From contig NZ_JACBZF010000001.1 in assembly GCF_013408095.1 (NCBI RefSeq), positions 62,001 through 126,000 of the forward strand: DNA of 64,000 nt. The letters run 5' to 3'. Position 1 is the first letter of the stretch, and each line of letters starts with the position of its first letter. The position numbers were made by a program, and so were the translations under genes. This document shows, one piece after another, positions 25,124 through 35,600 of the stretch. This DNA is from Novosphingobium marinum (GTDB taxonomy: Bacteria > Pseudomonadota > Alphaproteobacteria > Sphingomonadales > Sphingomonadaceae). The notes under the pieces are model-generated. The model was not told the origin of the DNA and made no database searches. It saw only the letters and a program-made list of their open reading frames with translations.

Positions 25124-26311
25124 TTACATCACCGGTTCGGGAGCGTCGGGATCCTCGGCGAGGTACCAGTTGACCCATTCGTGGAAGAACTGGTTGCCGC
25201 GCTCGTTCTTGCCGAAAATGATGTTCTCGTGCGCGCCGCTCGCAAGGCCCTTCTGGATTTCGAGGCCGATGACGTAGTCTTCCTCGTAGGTGACGTCGCG
25301 GAAGAAGTTCATCATGCCTTCCGCCTTCTCGCGCTCCTCGTCGTTCTTCGGAGCTTCGCGCGTCAGGTAATTGAGCACCGTGCGGTTCTGGTCGGGCGTG
25401 GGTCCGGGGAAAAGCTGGGCGACCTGCGTGATCTCGGGCGCAACGAAGACGGACACGTTGGGGAAGAGGATACGCACGAAATCGTAGCCGAAGTTCTCAC
25501 GCTTTCCCCATTCCTCGCGGGGGACCTCGTTCAGCAGGCTGGCGATTTCGTGTTGCGGAAAGCCGATCCGCATCGACGGGCCGAAGCCTTCGTAGTGCAT
25601 CGTGTTCGATGGCGTACGCGGGAAGATCGTTTCGGGGTGGAGCGACTGGAAGTGATAGCCTTCCAGGTAGCCGTCGTACGCGATCTTCCAGTTGGCGCCA
25701 TGGATCGTGCGGCTGCCGAGGTAATGCCAGTCCTTGATGCCGAGATCCTCGAAATCTCCGAGATAGCCGCGGAAATAACCGTCGAGGTCGATCTTCGCTT
25801 CGGGATCGAGGCTGACGAAGATCATCCCCGACCGCTCCTCGCACGGAAGCTGCTTCAGGCCGCGTTCCGACTTGTCGACATCGCCGAAGCTCCTGCCTTC
25901 CGCGATGCCGATAAGCCGGCCGTCCTGGCCGAAGGACCAGGCGTGGTACTTGCAGATGAAGCGCGGGCAGTTCCCGTGTCCCTGCTCGGCGACCGGAGCG
26001 CCGCGATGCGAGCAGACGTTGAGGAAGGCGCGAACCTGACCGTCCTTTCCGCGCACGATGAGGACCGGCTTGCCGACCGCGTCCATCGCCTTGTAGTCTC
26101 CCGGATCGGGCAGCTCGCAGGTAAACGCCAGCATCAGGGGAAGCTTGTTGAAGATCAGCTCCAGTTCGCGATTGAACTGAACGGGATCCACGTACGAGGA
26201 GGCAGGGACCTCGAGCGTCTTGTCGGTCTGGTGCGTGGACTTCGTCTCGACATAGCCGCGCATGATCTCCGCGACCTCGCCGAGTTTTTCTACGCGTTCC
26301 TGATATCCCAT
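25124..26311 (-). CDS. Rieske non-heme iron oxygenase alpha subunit (divergent, type C)
   Basis: A 395-residue Rieske oxygenase, shorter than the other seven. Ligands are C100-S-H102 and C120-x2-H123. The iron site is D213-G-Y-L-E217-G-Y-H220-x4-H225. The start at 26311 follows GGAGAGG; an N-terminal extension in the same frame has no ribosome site. Its C-terminal half ('YDFVRILFPNVSVFVAPEITQVAQLFPG') differs from types A and B, so it likely has a separate substrate. It heads a minus-strand unit with the TIM-barrel and EthD genes and is divergent from the acyl-CoA synthetase. Confidence 0.92.
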   Translation of the reverse strand: MGYQERVEKLGEVAEIMRGYVETKSTHQTDKTLEVPASSYVDPVQFNRELELIFNKLPLMLAFTCELPDPGDYKAMDAVGKPVLIVRGKDGQVRAFLNVCSHRGAPVAEQGHGNCPRFICKYHAWSFGQDGRLIGIAEGRSFGDVDKSERGLKQLPCEERSGMIFVSLDPEAKIDLDGYFRGYLGDFEDLGIKDWHYLGSRTIHGANWKIAYDGYLEGYHFQSLHPETIFPRTPSNTMHYEGFGPSMRIGFPQHEIASLLNEVPREEWGKRENFGYDFVRILFPNVSVFVAPEITQVAQLFPGPTPDQNRTVLNYLTREAPKNDEEREKAEGMMNFFRDVTYEEDYVIGLEIQKGLASGAHENIIFGKNERGNQFFHEWVNWYLAEDPDAPEPVM

Positions 26312-26469
26312 CGTAAAGCCTCTCCGGTGCAGAATTCTCGATGCTCGCTTAACCATCTGGCTATGCGGGGATAGAAAGACAACCTGCGCAAGTTGAGAGG
26401 TGTTTCCTTGCCGCCGAGGTGGGAACGGGGAAGCAAGCGCACGAGCGTTCAATGGGAAAGGAGGCCGCG

Positions 26470-28107
26470 ATGTCCGACCAAGCGAAGCCCTGGGACTGGT
26501 TGCAGATCCCGCCGCCGCATCTTGCCGAATATGCGGACGGCGTCTGGCGCGACGTCACGATCGCCGATCTCGCCGAGCAGCGCGCGGCCGAAGATCCCGA
26601 TTTCGTCGCGGTAATCGACAACCGGCGGTCGATGACGCGCAAGCAACTGCTCGACGATGCGCGCGCGCTCGCCGCCGCGCTCATGGCGCGCGGGCTGGTG
26701 CCGGGCGATGTCGTGTCCTTCCAGTTGCCGAACTGGCACGAAGCGGCTGTGTTCAACCTGGCTGCGGCGATGGCCGGGTTCGTGGTCAACCCGATCGTCC
26801 CCATCTACAGGGACGCCGAAGTCCGCCAGATGCTGGGCGACTGCCGCGCGCGGGCGATCCTGACCTGCACCGAGTTCCGCCGCTTCGACTTTTCGCAGAT
26901 GGCGCTGCGGCTCAGGGACGAACTGCCCGATCTGGAATTCGCCTTCACGGCGCGCGGAAGCGGGCCGGACGACTACGAGACCCTCGTCGAGGAGGGCAGG
27001 TCGCTTCCGTTCGACCGTCCGCAGGTCGATCCGCACGGCGTCAAGATGGTGCTCTATACTTCTGGGACGACCGGTCGTCCCAAGGGCGTGCTGCATTCGC
27101 ATGCCACTATCGAGCGGATCAAGCGGCTGTCTTCCGAATACTGGGGCATCGGCGAGGGCGAGGCGACGATCATGCCGTCTCCGGTGACCCACATTTCCGG
27201 GTATGCGAACGGCCTCGAGGCGCCGTTCGTCACCGGCGACAAGTGCATCTTCATGGAAAGCTGGAACGCCGAGGATGCGCTCCGGCTCATCGAGGAGCAC
27301 GAGGTCGTGGCGACGGTCGCCGCGACGCCGTTCCTTGTCGAGCTGGCCAACGCCGCGCGAGCGGCCGGGACGCGGCTTCCTTCCATGCGCGTGTTCGCCT
27401 GCGGCGGCGCGGCCGTGCCGCCCGACCTCATCCCGGCTGCCAATTCGGCCTTCGACAACCTTCAGGCCTTCCGGGTCTTCGGCGCCAGCGAAGTGCCCCT
27501 GGTGACGTTCGGCTGGATGGACAACGAGGAACTGGCCGCGACCACCGACGGGGAGGTCGTCGACTACCAGGTCATGATCGTCGATGACGACGGCGCGGAG
27601 TTGCCGTTCGGACAGGAAGGCGAAATCCTCGCCCGCGGTCCCGCCATGATGCTGGGCTATGCCGACAAGAGCCAGGCCGAGGCGGCGATAACCCCGGACG
27701 GCTACTTCCGCACCGGGGATCTGGGGACGCTCTCGGAAAACGGCGCGATCACCGTCACCGGGCGAAAGAAGGACCTGATCATCCGGGGCGGCGAGAATAT
27801 CTCGGCGGTCGAGATCGAGGATGTCCTTCGCACCCACCCGCAGGTCCGCGATGCCAGCGTCGTGGCCATGCCGCACGAGCGGCTCGGCGAGGGCGTTTGC
27901 GCCTACATCATTTCCGAAGGCGATCCCGCATCGGTAGAAATGCTGTGCAAGCACGTGCAGGCCACCGGCCTGGCGAAGCAGAAGACGCCGGAGCGTTTCG
28001 AGTTCGTGGACGACTATCCCCGCACCGCGTCGGGCAAGATCCGCAAGGACATGCTTCGCGCCGACATCAAATCGAAGATCGAATCCGAGGCAGGAGCAGA
28101 CGCATGA
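26470..28107 (+). CDS. AMP-dependent acyl-CoA synthetase/ligase
   Basis: A 545-residue ANL-superfamily enzyme that forms an acyl-AMP and then a CoA thioester. The P-loop-like motif YTSGTTGRPKG is at about residues 196-206, the 'YFRTGDLG' hinge region near 420, and the C-terminal 'TASGKIRK' holds the adenylation lysine. ATG 26470 has an ideal AAAGGAGG 5 bp upstream, which decides it over ATG 26452-26454. It probably activates a carboxylic intermediate before the acyl-CoA dehydrogenases. It resembles cyclohexanecarboxylate/2,3-dihydroxybenzoate-AMP-ligase-like members (long N-terminus WDWLQIPPP). Its stop overlaps the SDR start. Confidence 0.9.
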   Translation: MSDQAKPWDWLQIPPPHLAEYADGVWRDVTIADLAEQRAAEDPDFVAVIDNRRSMTRKQLLDDARALAAALMARGLVPGDVVSFQLPNWHEAAVFNLAAAMAGFVVNPIVPIYRDAEVRQMLGDCRARAILTCTEFRRFDFSQMALRLRDELPDLEFAFTARGSGPDDYETLVEEGRSLPFDRPQVDPHGVKMVLYTSGTTGRPKGVLHSHATIERIKRLSSEYWGIGEGEATIMPSPVTHISGYANGLEAPFVTGDKCIFMESWNAEDALRLIEEHEVVATVAATPFLVELANAARAAGTRLPSMRVFACGGAAVPPDLIPAANSAFDNLQAFRVFGASEVPLVTFGWMDNEELAATTDGEVVDYQVMIVDDDGAELPFGQEGEILARGPAMMLGYADKSQAEAAITPDGYFRTGDLGTLSENGAITVTGRKKDLIIRGGENISAVEIEDVLRTHPQVRDASVVAMPHERLGEGVCAYIISEGDPASVEMLCKHVQATGLAKQKTPERFEFVDDYPRTASGKIRKDMLRADIKSKIESEAGADA

Positions 28108-28931
28108 AGACATGGTTCATCACCGGCGTATCGCGTGGTTTCGGAAAGGCGCTGGCCGAGGCGGCGCTGGCGCGCGGTGACAAGGTCATCGGCACCATCC
28201 GTTCGGACAATCCGGGCATCGCCGATCCGGAAGGCGGCCTCACGCTGGTGAAGCTCGACGTCACCGATCGCGACGCGGTCAGGAGAGCGGTCGAAAGCGC
28301 GTTCGCCGACGCCGGCCGGATCGACGTTATCGTCAACAACGCGGGTTACGGAATGCTCGGGGCGACCGAGGCGATTACCGACGAGCAACTCGACCACGTG
28401 TTCGCGGTGAACTTCTTCGGCACCTACGCTGTGTGCCGCGCGGCGGCTCCCTTCCTTCGCAAGCAGCGCAGCGGCCACATCATCAACATAACGTCGATGG
28501 GCGGGCGCCGGGCCGCTCCGGGAGCCGGGGCCTACGCGGCAACAAAGTTCGCTGTCGAAGGCATGGGCCATGCCCTCCATGCGGAAATGGAGCCGTTCGG
28601 CGTGCGCGTCACTTCGGTAGAGCCCGGAGCGTTCCGCACCGATTTCCTAAGCGATCATTCGATCCGCATGGCCGACCGCATCGAGGAATACGATGATACG
28701 GTCGGCGTGTTCTACGACAGGCTTGCAAGCGCCAGCGGCCTGCAACCGGGCGATCCGGTGCGGGCAGCCGAGGCGATGATCAAGCTGGTGGAGATGCCCG
28801 ATCCACCCTTCCAGTTGCTGCTGGGACGCGATGCCTACGAGTCCGTCGGCGACGAAGTAGAGCGTCAGCGGCGCGAGCTTGCAGCCCACAAGGAGCTGAG
28901 CCTATCCACCGACTTTCCGCAAGGCACCTGA
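28104..28931 (+). CDS. short-chain dehydrogenase/reductase (SDR)
   Basis: A 275-residue SDR of the 'oxidoreductase-like' classical branch: cofactor loop TGVSRGFG (7-14), NNAG (78-81), Ser131, and Y144-x3-K148. Arg34 after the second strand (TIRSD) favours NADP(H). The start overlaps the ligase stop (ATGA). The C-terminal extension 'LLGRDAYESVGDEVERQRRELAAHKEL' is usual in this subgroup. Likely a carbonyl reductase or alcohol dehydrogenase of the pathway. Confidence 0.88.
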   Translation: MKTWFITGVSRGFGKALAEAALARGDKVIGTIRSDNPGIADPEGGLTLVKLDVTDRDAVRRAVESAFADAGRIDVIVNNAGYGMLGATEAITDEQLDHVFAVNFFGTYAVCRAAAPFLRKQRSGHIINITSMGGRRAAPGAGAYAATKFAVEGMGHALHAEMEPFGVRVTSVEPGAFRTDFLSDHSIRMADRIEEYDDTVGVFYDRLASASGLQPGDPVRAAEAMIKLVEMPDPPFQLLLGRDAYESVGDEVERQRRELAAHKELSLSTDFPQGT

Positions 28932-28937
28932 CGCGCT

Positions 28938-30404
28938 TCAGCCGGTCCAGTTCGCGCCCGCCGCGTGACGACCGGCGCGGCGACCGAAATAGCTTCCCGG
29001 CCCAAGGCTCATGCCGCTGGCATAGGCCTTCCCGTTGCGCGGAATATGCGCGGCGCTGGCGCCGACCGCGTACAGTCCCGGAATGGGTTCGGACCGGGGC
29101 GTCAGGCACTCGCCATCCGGGCCGGTGCGCAGTCCGCCAAGCGTGATGAACAGGTAGGTCGAGCGGTCAAACGAGATGTCGAACGCCGCCCACGGACCCT
29201 TGTCGAGCGGTTTCAGCCAGTCCTTCGCCTTGTGCAGGTACGGGTCCTCGCCCTTTTCGGCATTGGCGTTGTATTCGTTCATCGTCCGGACGAGCGATCC
29301 CGCCGGCAATTCGAGCCGCGCTTCCATTTCCTCGACGGTTTCGAACCCGTCGACGAGCTGGTGGTTGGCGAACTTGTTTTCCGGGTAGGCGAAGATCTCG
29401 CTGTCGACGATCAGCCAGGCCTTCTGGTCGGGCTGCTCCATCGTGAAGTTGCCGGTGCGCCCGTGGTAGCTGTCCTCTGCCACGAAGCGCTCGCCGCGTT
29501 TGTTGACGATGATGCCCTTGATGAGCTGTCCCGGCGGATAGATCGATCCGGTCGGGATAACCCCGTCCATGGCGCTCGTTCCCGCGCCCGCGGACAGGCC
29601 GAGCAGGACGCCCGCTCCGTCGTTGGCCGGCGTGCCGAGCGGTTCGGACGTTTCGCCGAGCAGCGGCAGGTTCTCGGCAATCATCTCGTGGTTGAGATTG
29701 AAGCTGCCCGCCGCGATGACCACGCCCCTGCGCGCCTCGACATGGATGATGCCGTCCGACTGCTTGACCCGCACGCCGACGACGCGGCCCTGCGCGTTCT
29801 GGACTAGCGCGACGACATTGCTGTCGTAGATCGCGGGAATGCCTTCGTCCTCGCACTTCCTGAGAAGGGGGGCCATGCCGGCGGCACCGGCATTCTCGCC
29901 TTCCCCGGCGACCTTGTGCCCGCGCGGCGAGGGCTTCGCGATCTTGCTGTAGGGCCAGAGCTTCTCGTTGCCCGTGGACATCAGGCAGGTCGTGTCGGTG
30001 AGGTAGACGGCCTTGCCCTTGAACTCGGTGCGCTCGAAGGGGACGCCCTGATCCTCGAGCCAGTCGAAATGATCGGCGCTGTCGTTGCAGAACCTGCGGA
30101 CCGCCAGCGGGTCGAGGGGATCGCAGCTCGCCATCATGAACGCCGCCATCTCGTCGGCATTGTCCTCGTAGCCGAAATGCCTTTGCACGGCGGTGCCGCC
30201 GCCGAGGTAGAAGATGCCTGAGGACAGGGCGCTCGCTCCGCCTCCGCCCGATGCCCGTTCGACGATAAGAACGTCCGCTCCGGCGCGATGCGCTTCGAGC
30301 GCCGCGCACGTGCCTGCCACGCCCTGGCCGATGACGACCACGTCGGCGCTGCGATCCCAGCCTCCGACCTCGTCGGGAGAAAGGACCTTCGGGATATCGA
30401 CCAT
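28938..30404 (-). CDS. FAD-dependent oxidoreductase, KstD/fumarate-reductase-like
   Basis: A 488-residue FAD_binding_2 family flavoprotein. The dinucleotide motif VVVIGQGVAG has G26-x-G28-x2-G31. The 'ASGGGGASALSSGIFYLGGGT' segment and the C-terminal FAD loop 'IPGLYAVGASAAHIPRNGKAYASGMSLGPGSYFGRRAG' are as in 3-ketosteroid delta1-dehydrogenases and relatives. Such enzymes desaturate a ring next to a ketone. It is somewhat shorter than typical KstD (510-560), so an actual steroid substrate is not shown. It follows the SDR at 30411 by 6 bp in a two-gene minus-strand operon. Confidence 0.85.
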   Translation of the reverse strand: MVDIPKVLSPDEVGGWDRSADVVVIGQGVAGTCAALEAHRAGADVLIVERASGGGGASALSSGIFYLGGGTAVQRHFGYEDNADEMAAFMMASCDPLDPLAVRRFCNDSADHFDWLEDQGVPFERTEFKGKAVYLTDTTCLMSTGNEKLWPYSKIAKPSPRGHKVAGEGENAGAAGMAPLLRKCEDEGIPAIYDSNVVALVQNAQGRVVGVRVKQSDGIIHVEARRGVVIAAGSFNLNHEMIAENLPLLGETSEPLGTPANDGAGVLLGLSAGAGTSAMDGVIPTGSIYPPGQLIKGIIVNKRGERFVAEDSYHGRTGNFTMEQPDQKAWLIVDSEIFAYPENKFANHQLVDGFETVEEMEARLELPAGSLVRTMNEYNANAEKGEDPYLHKAKDWLKPLDKGPWAAFDISFDRSTYLFITLGGLRTGPDGECLTPRSEPIPGLYAVGASAAHIPRNGKAYASGMSLGPGSYFGRRAGRHAAGANWTG

Positions 30405-30410
30405 CCGTGC

Positions 30411-31220
30411 TTACCCTTCGCTACCGCTTGCTGCCGCGATGCTGGCATTCATCTCGTCGGGAGAGGGATTTCCACGCAGCTTGAGGCCGCCGTTTACCTG
30501 GAAATTCTCCCCGGTCATGAAACACTCGTCGCTGGCCACGAAGACCGCCGCTGCCGCGATGTCTTCCGAGGTTCCCCAGCGACCGAGCGGATAGCCCTTG
30601 CGGAAGCTTTCGTAGAGCCCCGGCACCTTGCCCGCTTCGGCCGTCATCGGCGTTTCCGTGAGGCCCGGCGAGATCGAGTTGGCGCGAATGCCTTCCTCGC
30701 CGAACTCATTGGCGACGCACCGGATCACATGATCGGCGCCGGCCTTTGTGCCCATGTAGGCGGAGTGGTTCCACAGCATGATGTCGGCGGTTGCCGAACT
30801 GATCTGGATGATCGATCCGCCGGTCCCGCCCATGGACTTGGCCATCTTGCGGACCATTGCCTGGTAGAACTGGAACGGACCGATGAACTGCAGCGCGGTC
30901 ATCTGCTCAAGCTGCTCGCGCGTGTTGTCGAGGAAGGGGATCAGCAGCCCCCAGCCGGTGGCGTTGATCGCGATGTCGATGCCGCCCAGCTTTTCCGCGG
31001 CGGTTTCCGCGAGCTGGTTGACGCTGTCCTCGCTGGTGATGTCGCAGGTCGCCCACTCGCAGCCGGTTTCGTTCGCGAACTCCTCGAGGACTTCGGCTTT
31101 CCTGCCGGAGACGAGGACCTTCGCGCCTTCGTCCATGAAACGCCGCGCCATGACCTGGCCCATGTTGTCCTTGCTGCTGGCGCCGAGAATGATCGCGCGC
31201 TTGCCTTGCAGTCGGCCCAT
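30411..31220 (-). CDS. short-chain dehydrogenase/reductase (SDR)
   Basis: A 269-residue SDR with an extended cofactor loop GASSKDNMG (13-21), Ser141/142, and Y155-x3-K159 (YMGTK). The enoyl-reductase-like spacing of the loop and 'TSEDSVNQLAETAAEKLGGIDIAINATGWG' suggest the FabI-related/atypical branch. The NNAG motif is replaced by NATG. First of an operon with the KstD-like flavoprotein; one may oxidise an alcohol to the ketone that the other desaturates. Confidence 0.86.
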   Translation of the reverse strand: MGRLQGKRAIILGASSKDNMGQVMARRFMDEGAKVLVSGRKAEVLEEFANETGCEWATCDITSEDSVNQLAETAAEKLGGIDIAINATGWGLLIPFLDNTREQLEQMTALQFIGPFQFYQAMVRKMAKSMGGTGGSIIQISSATADIMLWNHSAYMGTKAGADHVIRCVANEFGEEGIRANSISPGLTETPMTAEAGKVPGLYESFRKGYPLGRWGTSEDIAAAAVFVASDECFMTGENFQVNGGLKLRGNPSPDEMNASIAAASGSEG

Positions 31221-31288
31221 CCGAATTCTCCCTTGTGTTCGCTATCGGATACGACGCTAACATTCCGGTGGCAGGCCATAGACTGCAC

Positions 31289-31314
31289 AAAAAGCGAGTT
31301 TGGAGAGAACTCGC
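31289..31314 (-). terminator. Rho-independent terminator of the RND efflux operon
   Basis: Read on the minus strand: GCGAGTT, a 7-nt loop, AACTCGC, then TTTTT. It begins 1 bp after the stop codon of the outer-membrane factor gene. Confidence 0.85.
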
Positions 31315-31315
31315 C

Positions 31316-32695
31316 CTACTCGGCGACGGCGATTTCGTCCGGCACGACCTGTGCGCCGACCGCGGCGTAGAAGGACACGACCGACGAGGCGAGGGCGGCC
31401 TCGCTGTCGATCAGCGCTTCCCTGCTGCCGATAAGCTGCCGTTGCGCGTCGAGAACGTCGAACAGCGAGGCGAGCCCTTCGCGATAGAGCGCGTTCGACT
31501 GTTCGAAGGCGGTCTGGCTTTCGGATATGGCTCGCCGCAGTGCCTCGTTCCTGTCGCGGTAGGATTCGATCGCGACCAGCGAATCCTCCACCTCGCCGAG
31601 CGCGACGAGGAACGTCCTGCGGTATTCGGCAAAGCGCGCGTCGGCTTCGGCCTCGGCGGCGCCGATCTCGGCCCGGCGCCGTCCGCCGTCGAACAGCGGG
31701 AGATCGATGACGGCGCCGATCGTGGCGAAGACATCGTCGAAAAGGCCGCCGATGGTTCCGCTGCCGGCGGTGATGTCCCCCGGGATCGTCAGCGTAGGCA
31801 GCAGGTCGGCGCGTTCGGCACCTGTCAGGGCCGCTGCCTCGACGAGTTCGGCCTCGGCGACCAGGAGATCGGCCCTGCGGCGCAGCAGGTCTGCCGGAGT
31901 GCCCCGGGGCGGGCCGCCCTCGTACTCCGGGATGCCTGCCTCGACCGCGAGCGGGGGGATTTCGCTCGGCGGATCGCCGGTCAGCACCGCGAGCGAATGC
32001 GAGGAACGTGCGCGTGCCAGGTCGAGAAGGCCCTTCTGCGCGCGAGTCCGCGCCAGGTCGGCGGCGGCGCGGCGAACATCGAGATTGGCCGAGAGCCCGG
32101 CCTCGAAGCGCAGGGTGACGATCCTGAGCGTCTGCTGCTGCAGTTCGGTCGATTGTTCGAGCAGCGCGAGGCGGGCGCCCGTCCTGCGCAATTCGATGTA
32201 CTGGTTCGCCACCGCCGCTGCGACGAGCCGGCGCTGTTCGGCCACGAAGTAGTCGCTTGCCGACGCCCGCGCGAGCGCGGCACGCACCTCCGCCGAGAGC
32301 CGCCCGGAGATGTCGGGCTGGAAAAAGCCCAGCAACCCGGCGTTTGCCCGTGTTCCGGTATCGCCCGACGAGTCGATGGTGGCATCGACGCTTCCGGTGG
32401 CATCGAGCGAGGGCAGAAGGTCGGAGCGCTCTGCGCGGACAAGCGCCTGTGCGCGCCGGAGACGGGCCAGCGCCGCCTCTATCTCGAGGTTGTCGGCCAG
32501 CGCCTGCTCGACGAGCGTGTCGAGTTCCGGATCGCGAAACCCTTTCCACCAGGTCTCTGCCGTGCCGGGCGGCGGGCGATAGTCGGCGGCAAAATCGGGC
32601 GGCACGTCGAGGTCGGCCGGGCCACGCGGCTCGGGCATCGTCGCGCCGCAGCCTGCCAGCATCAGGGCGGCGACAAGCGCAACTGTCCGCCTCAC
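31316..32695 (-). CDS. outer-membrane efflux factor (TolC/NodT-like lipoprotein)
   Basis: A 459-residue outer-membrane channel protein of the NodT/OprM family. It has a lipoprotein signal with lipobox L13-A-G-C16, and two repeated OEP domains rich in Ala/Leu helices ('ALARLRRAQALVRAERSDLLPSLDATGSV' and 'AELVEAAALTGAERADLLPTLTIPG'). It forms the exit duct of the RND pump encoded just upstream. Its ATG overlaps the RND stop by 4 bp. Substrate unknown; no local regulator is visible. Confidence 0.9.
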   Translation of the reverse strand: MRRTVALVAALMLAGCGATMPEPRGPADLDVPPDFAADYRPPPGTAETWWKGFRDPELDTLVEQALADNLEIEAALARLRRAQALVRAERSDLLPSLDATGSVDATIDSSGDTGTRANAGLLGFFQPDISGRLSAEVRAALARASASDYFVAEQRRLVAAAVANQYIELRRTGARLALLEQSTELQQQTLRIVTLRFEAGLSANLDVRRAAADLARTRAQKGLLDLARARSSHSLAVLTGDPPSEIPPLAVEAGIPEYEGGPPRGTPADLLRRRADLLVAEAELVEAAALTGAERADLLPTLTIPGDITAGSGTIGGLFDDVFATIGAVIDLPLFDGGRRRAEIGAAEAEADARFAEYRRTFLVALGEVEDSLVAIESYRDRNEALRRAISESQTAFEQSNALYREGLASLFDVLDAQRQLIGSREALIDSEAALASSVVSFYAAVGAQVVPDEIAVAE

Positions 32696-35600
32696 GCCGC
32701 CCCCTGCGCGAGACTGGCTTCGTCGACCTGTTCGATTTCCTGCCTGAGCCGCTTGAGGTCGAGGCTGCGGGGCTTTCCGAACCGGGCGATGCCGAGATAG
32801 ATGACCGGCGTCAGGAACAGCGTGAACAGGCCGGCTATGCCGAGCCCGCCGAAGATGACCCAGCCGATCGACTGGCGCGCCTCGGCTCCCGCGCCGCTTG
32901 CGAGGATCAGCGGGAGCGCGCCGATCACGGTCGAGATCAGCGTCATGGCGATGGGACGCAGGCGTATGGCCGCAGCCTCTTCGATCGCTTCGCGCACCGA
33001 TCTATCCTGATGACGAAGCTGGTCGGCGAATTCCACGATCAGGATCCCGTTCTTCGCCATCAGCCCGATCAGCATGACAAGCCCGATCTGCGAGTAGATG
33101 TTGAGCGAGATGCCGGAGAGGAAAAGCGCGAAGATTGCCGCGGCCAGCGCGAAGGGAACGCTGAGCATGACGACCGATGCACTCGTGAGGCTTTCGAACT
33201 GCGCCACAAGGACGAGGAAGACGATGACCAGCGCGAAGGCGTAGGTCGCGAGCAGGTCGCTCGACGTCTCTTCGAGCGATTCCGCCTCTCCCTGGAGGAG
33301 CATGTCGATATCGTCGGCCACCGTATCCTCGGCGAGCCGCTCGATCTCGTCCACCGCATCGCGCAACGGCGTTCCGGCGGCGATGTTGGCGTCGACCTCG
33401 ATGGCGCGGCGCTGCTCGGTCCGGTCGAGCTCGGCCGCGATCCCTTGCTCCGCGATCGAGGTGACGCTCGACAGCGGGACGAGCGAGTTGCCTGTCCCGC
33501 GTATGTAGAGATTTCGCAGGTCGTTGGGATTGGTGATCGTGACGGCCTGCGAGGTGAGGAAGATCGGCACGGCCTGGTCGCCGACGTTGAGATCGACAAC
33601 CTCGGTTCCGCCCACCATCGCCCGCAGGGTGAGCGCCAGGTCGCCGAGATCGACGCCGAGGTCCGAGGCGCGCTGGCGATCGATCTGGACCGAAAGCTGC
33701 GGCTGCGTCGGCTGGTAGGAGATGTCGGGGTTCGAAAGGATGTCGGACTGCGTGTCGATCGCCTCGGAAAGGGCGAGCGCGGACCGGTAGATCTCGTCGT
33801 ATTCGGAGCCGGTCAGCGCGACTTCGATTCCGTTGCCGCCGCCACCGAAGCTGAGCGTGCCGCGCCCCCGTACGTTGACGCGCGAACCGGGAATCTCGCC
33901 CATTGGCTCCTGCAGCGCCTCGACTATTTCCGTCTGCGTCCGGTCCCGGTTTGCCCAGTCGGCAAGTTCCGCCGTGACAAGGACGCGGTTGGGATCGTAG
34001 CGCCCGACGATCGAGAAGGTCGAGACGATCTCGCCGCACTCGACGAACGGCTGCAGTACCGCTTCGATCTCGTCGAGCTCGCCGTCCATGAAATCGATGC
34101 CGACGCCGTCCGGTCCGGTGGCGAAGACGATGACGGTGCCGCGATCCTCGTCGGGCACCAGTTCGTTGTCGAGCGTTCCGTAGAGCAGTGCCGCAGCGCC
34201 CGCGGCAGCCAGTGAGATGCCGACTACCGCCCTGGGATGGTCGAGGCACCTGCGCAGCAGCCGGTGGTAGAAATCGTTCGCCTTCGCGCCGAGGCGGGTA
34301 AGCCTCGTGCTCTCCTGCCGGCCGGTGGTGAGATCGATCCGCGCGGCGAGCGCCGGAACCAGCGAAAGCGCCACGAATGACGAAAGGATGACCGCGACCG
34401 CAAGCACGAATCCGAATTCCCGGAACAACCGTCCGGCTTCGGATGGCAGGAACGAGATTGGCACGAACACCGAGACGAGGACCGCGGTGGTGGCGATGAC
34501 CGCGAAGAATACCTGCCGCGTCCCCAGAACTGCCGCCGCCCGCTTTCCGAGGCCCTCGTTCTGCAGGCGCTGCGCATTCTCGAGCACGACGATGGCGTCG
34601 TCGACGATCAGGCCGGTGGCTAGCACCAGCGCGAGCAGGGTCAGCAGGTTGATCGAGAACCCCATCAGCCAGATTCCGGCGACGACGCCGACCAGCGCTA
34701 CCGGGATCGTCGTGCTGGGAATGATCGTCGGCCGGACCGCGCGGAAGAACAGCAGCATGGTCGCGATCACGACCATGACGGTGAAGCCGAGGGTGATCAG
34801 CACTTCGCGGACCGATATCTTGATGAACTCGGCATCGTCCGACGTGACCTCGATTGAGATGTCGGAAAACCGGCCGTTGAGCCGCTCCACCGCCCCGCGA
34901 ATGGCTTCGGAAATCTGGATCGTGTTCGAACTAGCCTGGCGAACGACGCCCAGCCCGATCACGGGTCTGCCATCGAGGCGCACGAAATTCGTCGCGTTGG
35001 CCGGGGCGTAGATCGCCTGCGCGACATCGCCGATCCTCGTCGTGCCGTCGATTATGACCGCCTCGATGCGCTCCGGGTCGCTCGCGCTCGCCTCGGCTCG
35101 CACGACGAGTTCCTGCGCGTCGGAACGGAAGCTGCCGACCGGAACGTCGAACGGCGCGCGCTCCAGCGCTTCGGCCACGTCGCTGATCGTAAGGCCGAAG
35201 CGATTGAGCCGCAGCGGATCGACCGCGATGCGAAGCTGACGAGGCCGGGAGCCGAACTCGGCGATGCTGGCGACACCCTCGGCAGTGAGCAGTTCCGGGA
35301 TGATGTCGTTCTCGACGATTCGGGTAAGCTCGGCCTCGTCGTGGGCCGGGCTCGACACCGCGAGCCGCATGATCGGCGATGCATCCTGGTCCGCCTTGAC
35401 GACGGTGAGCTGCTCGATCCGTTCGGGAAGGTCGCGGTTGACCCGGCTGACCGCTTCGCGAACGTCGGTCGCGGCGGTATCGAGATCGACGCCGGGATTG
35501 AATTCGACGCGGATGCGCGAGTTGTTTTCCTCGCTCGCCGCGCTGATCTGGCGCACCCCGGATACGCGGGCCACGGCGTCTTCAAGGATGCTCGTGACCT

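Noticed and set aside
1..31220. Island as a recent mobile element
   Set aside because: No integrase, transposase, tRNA junction, direct repeats or obvious base-composition break seen; transfer cannot be argued from this sequence alone.
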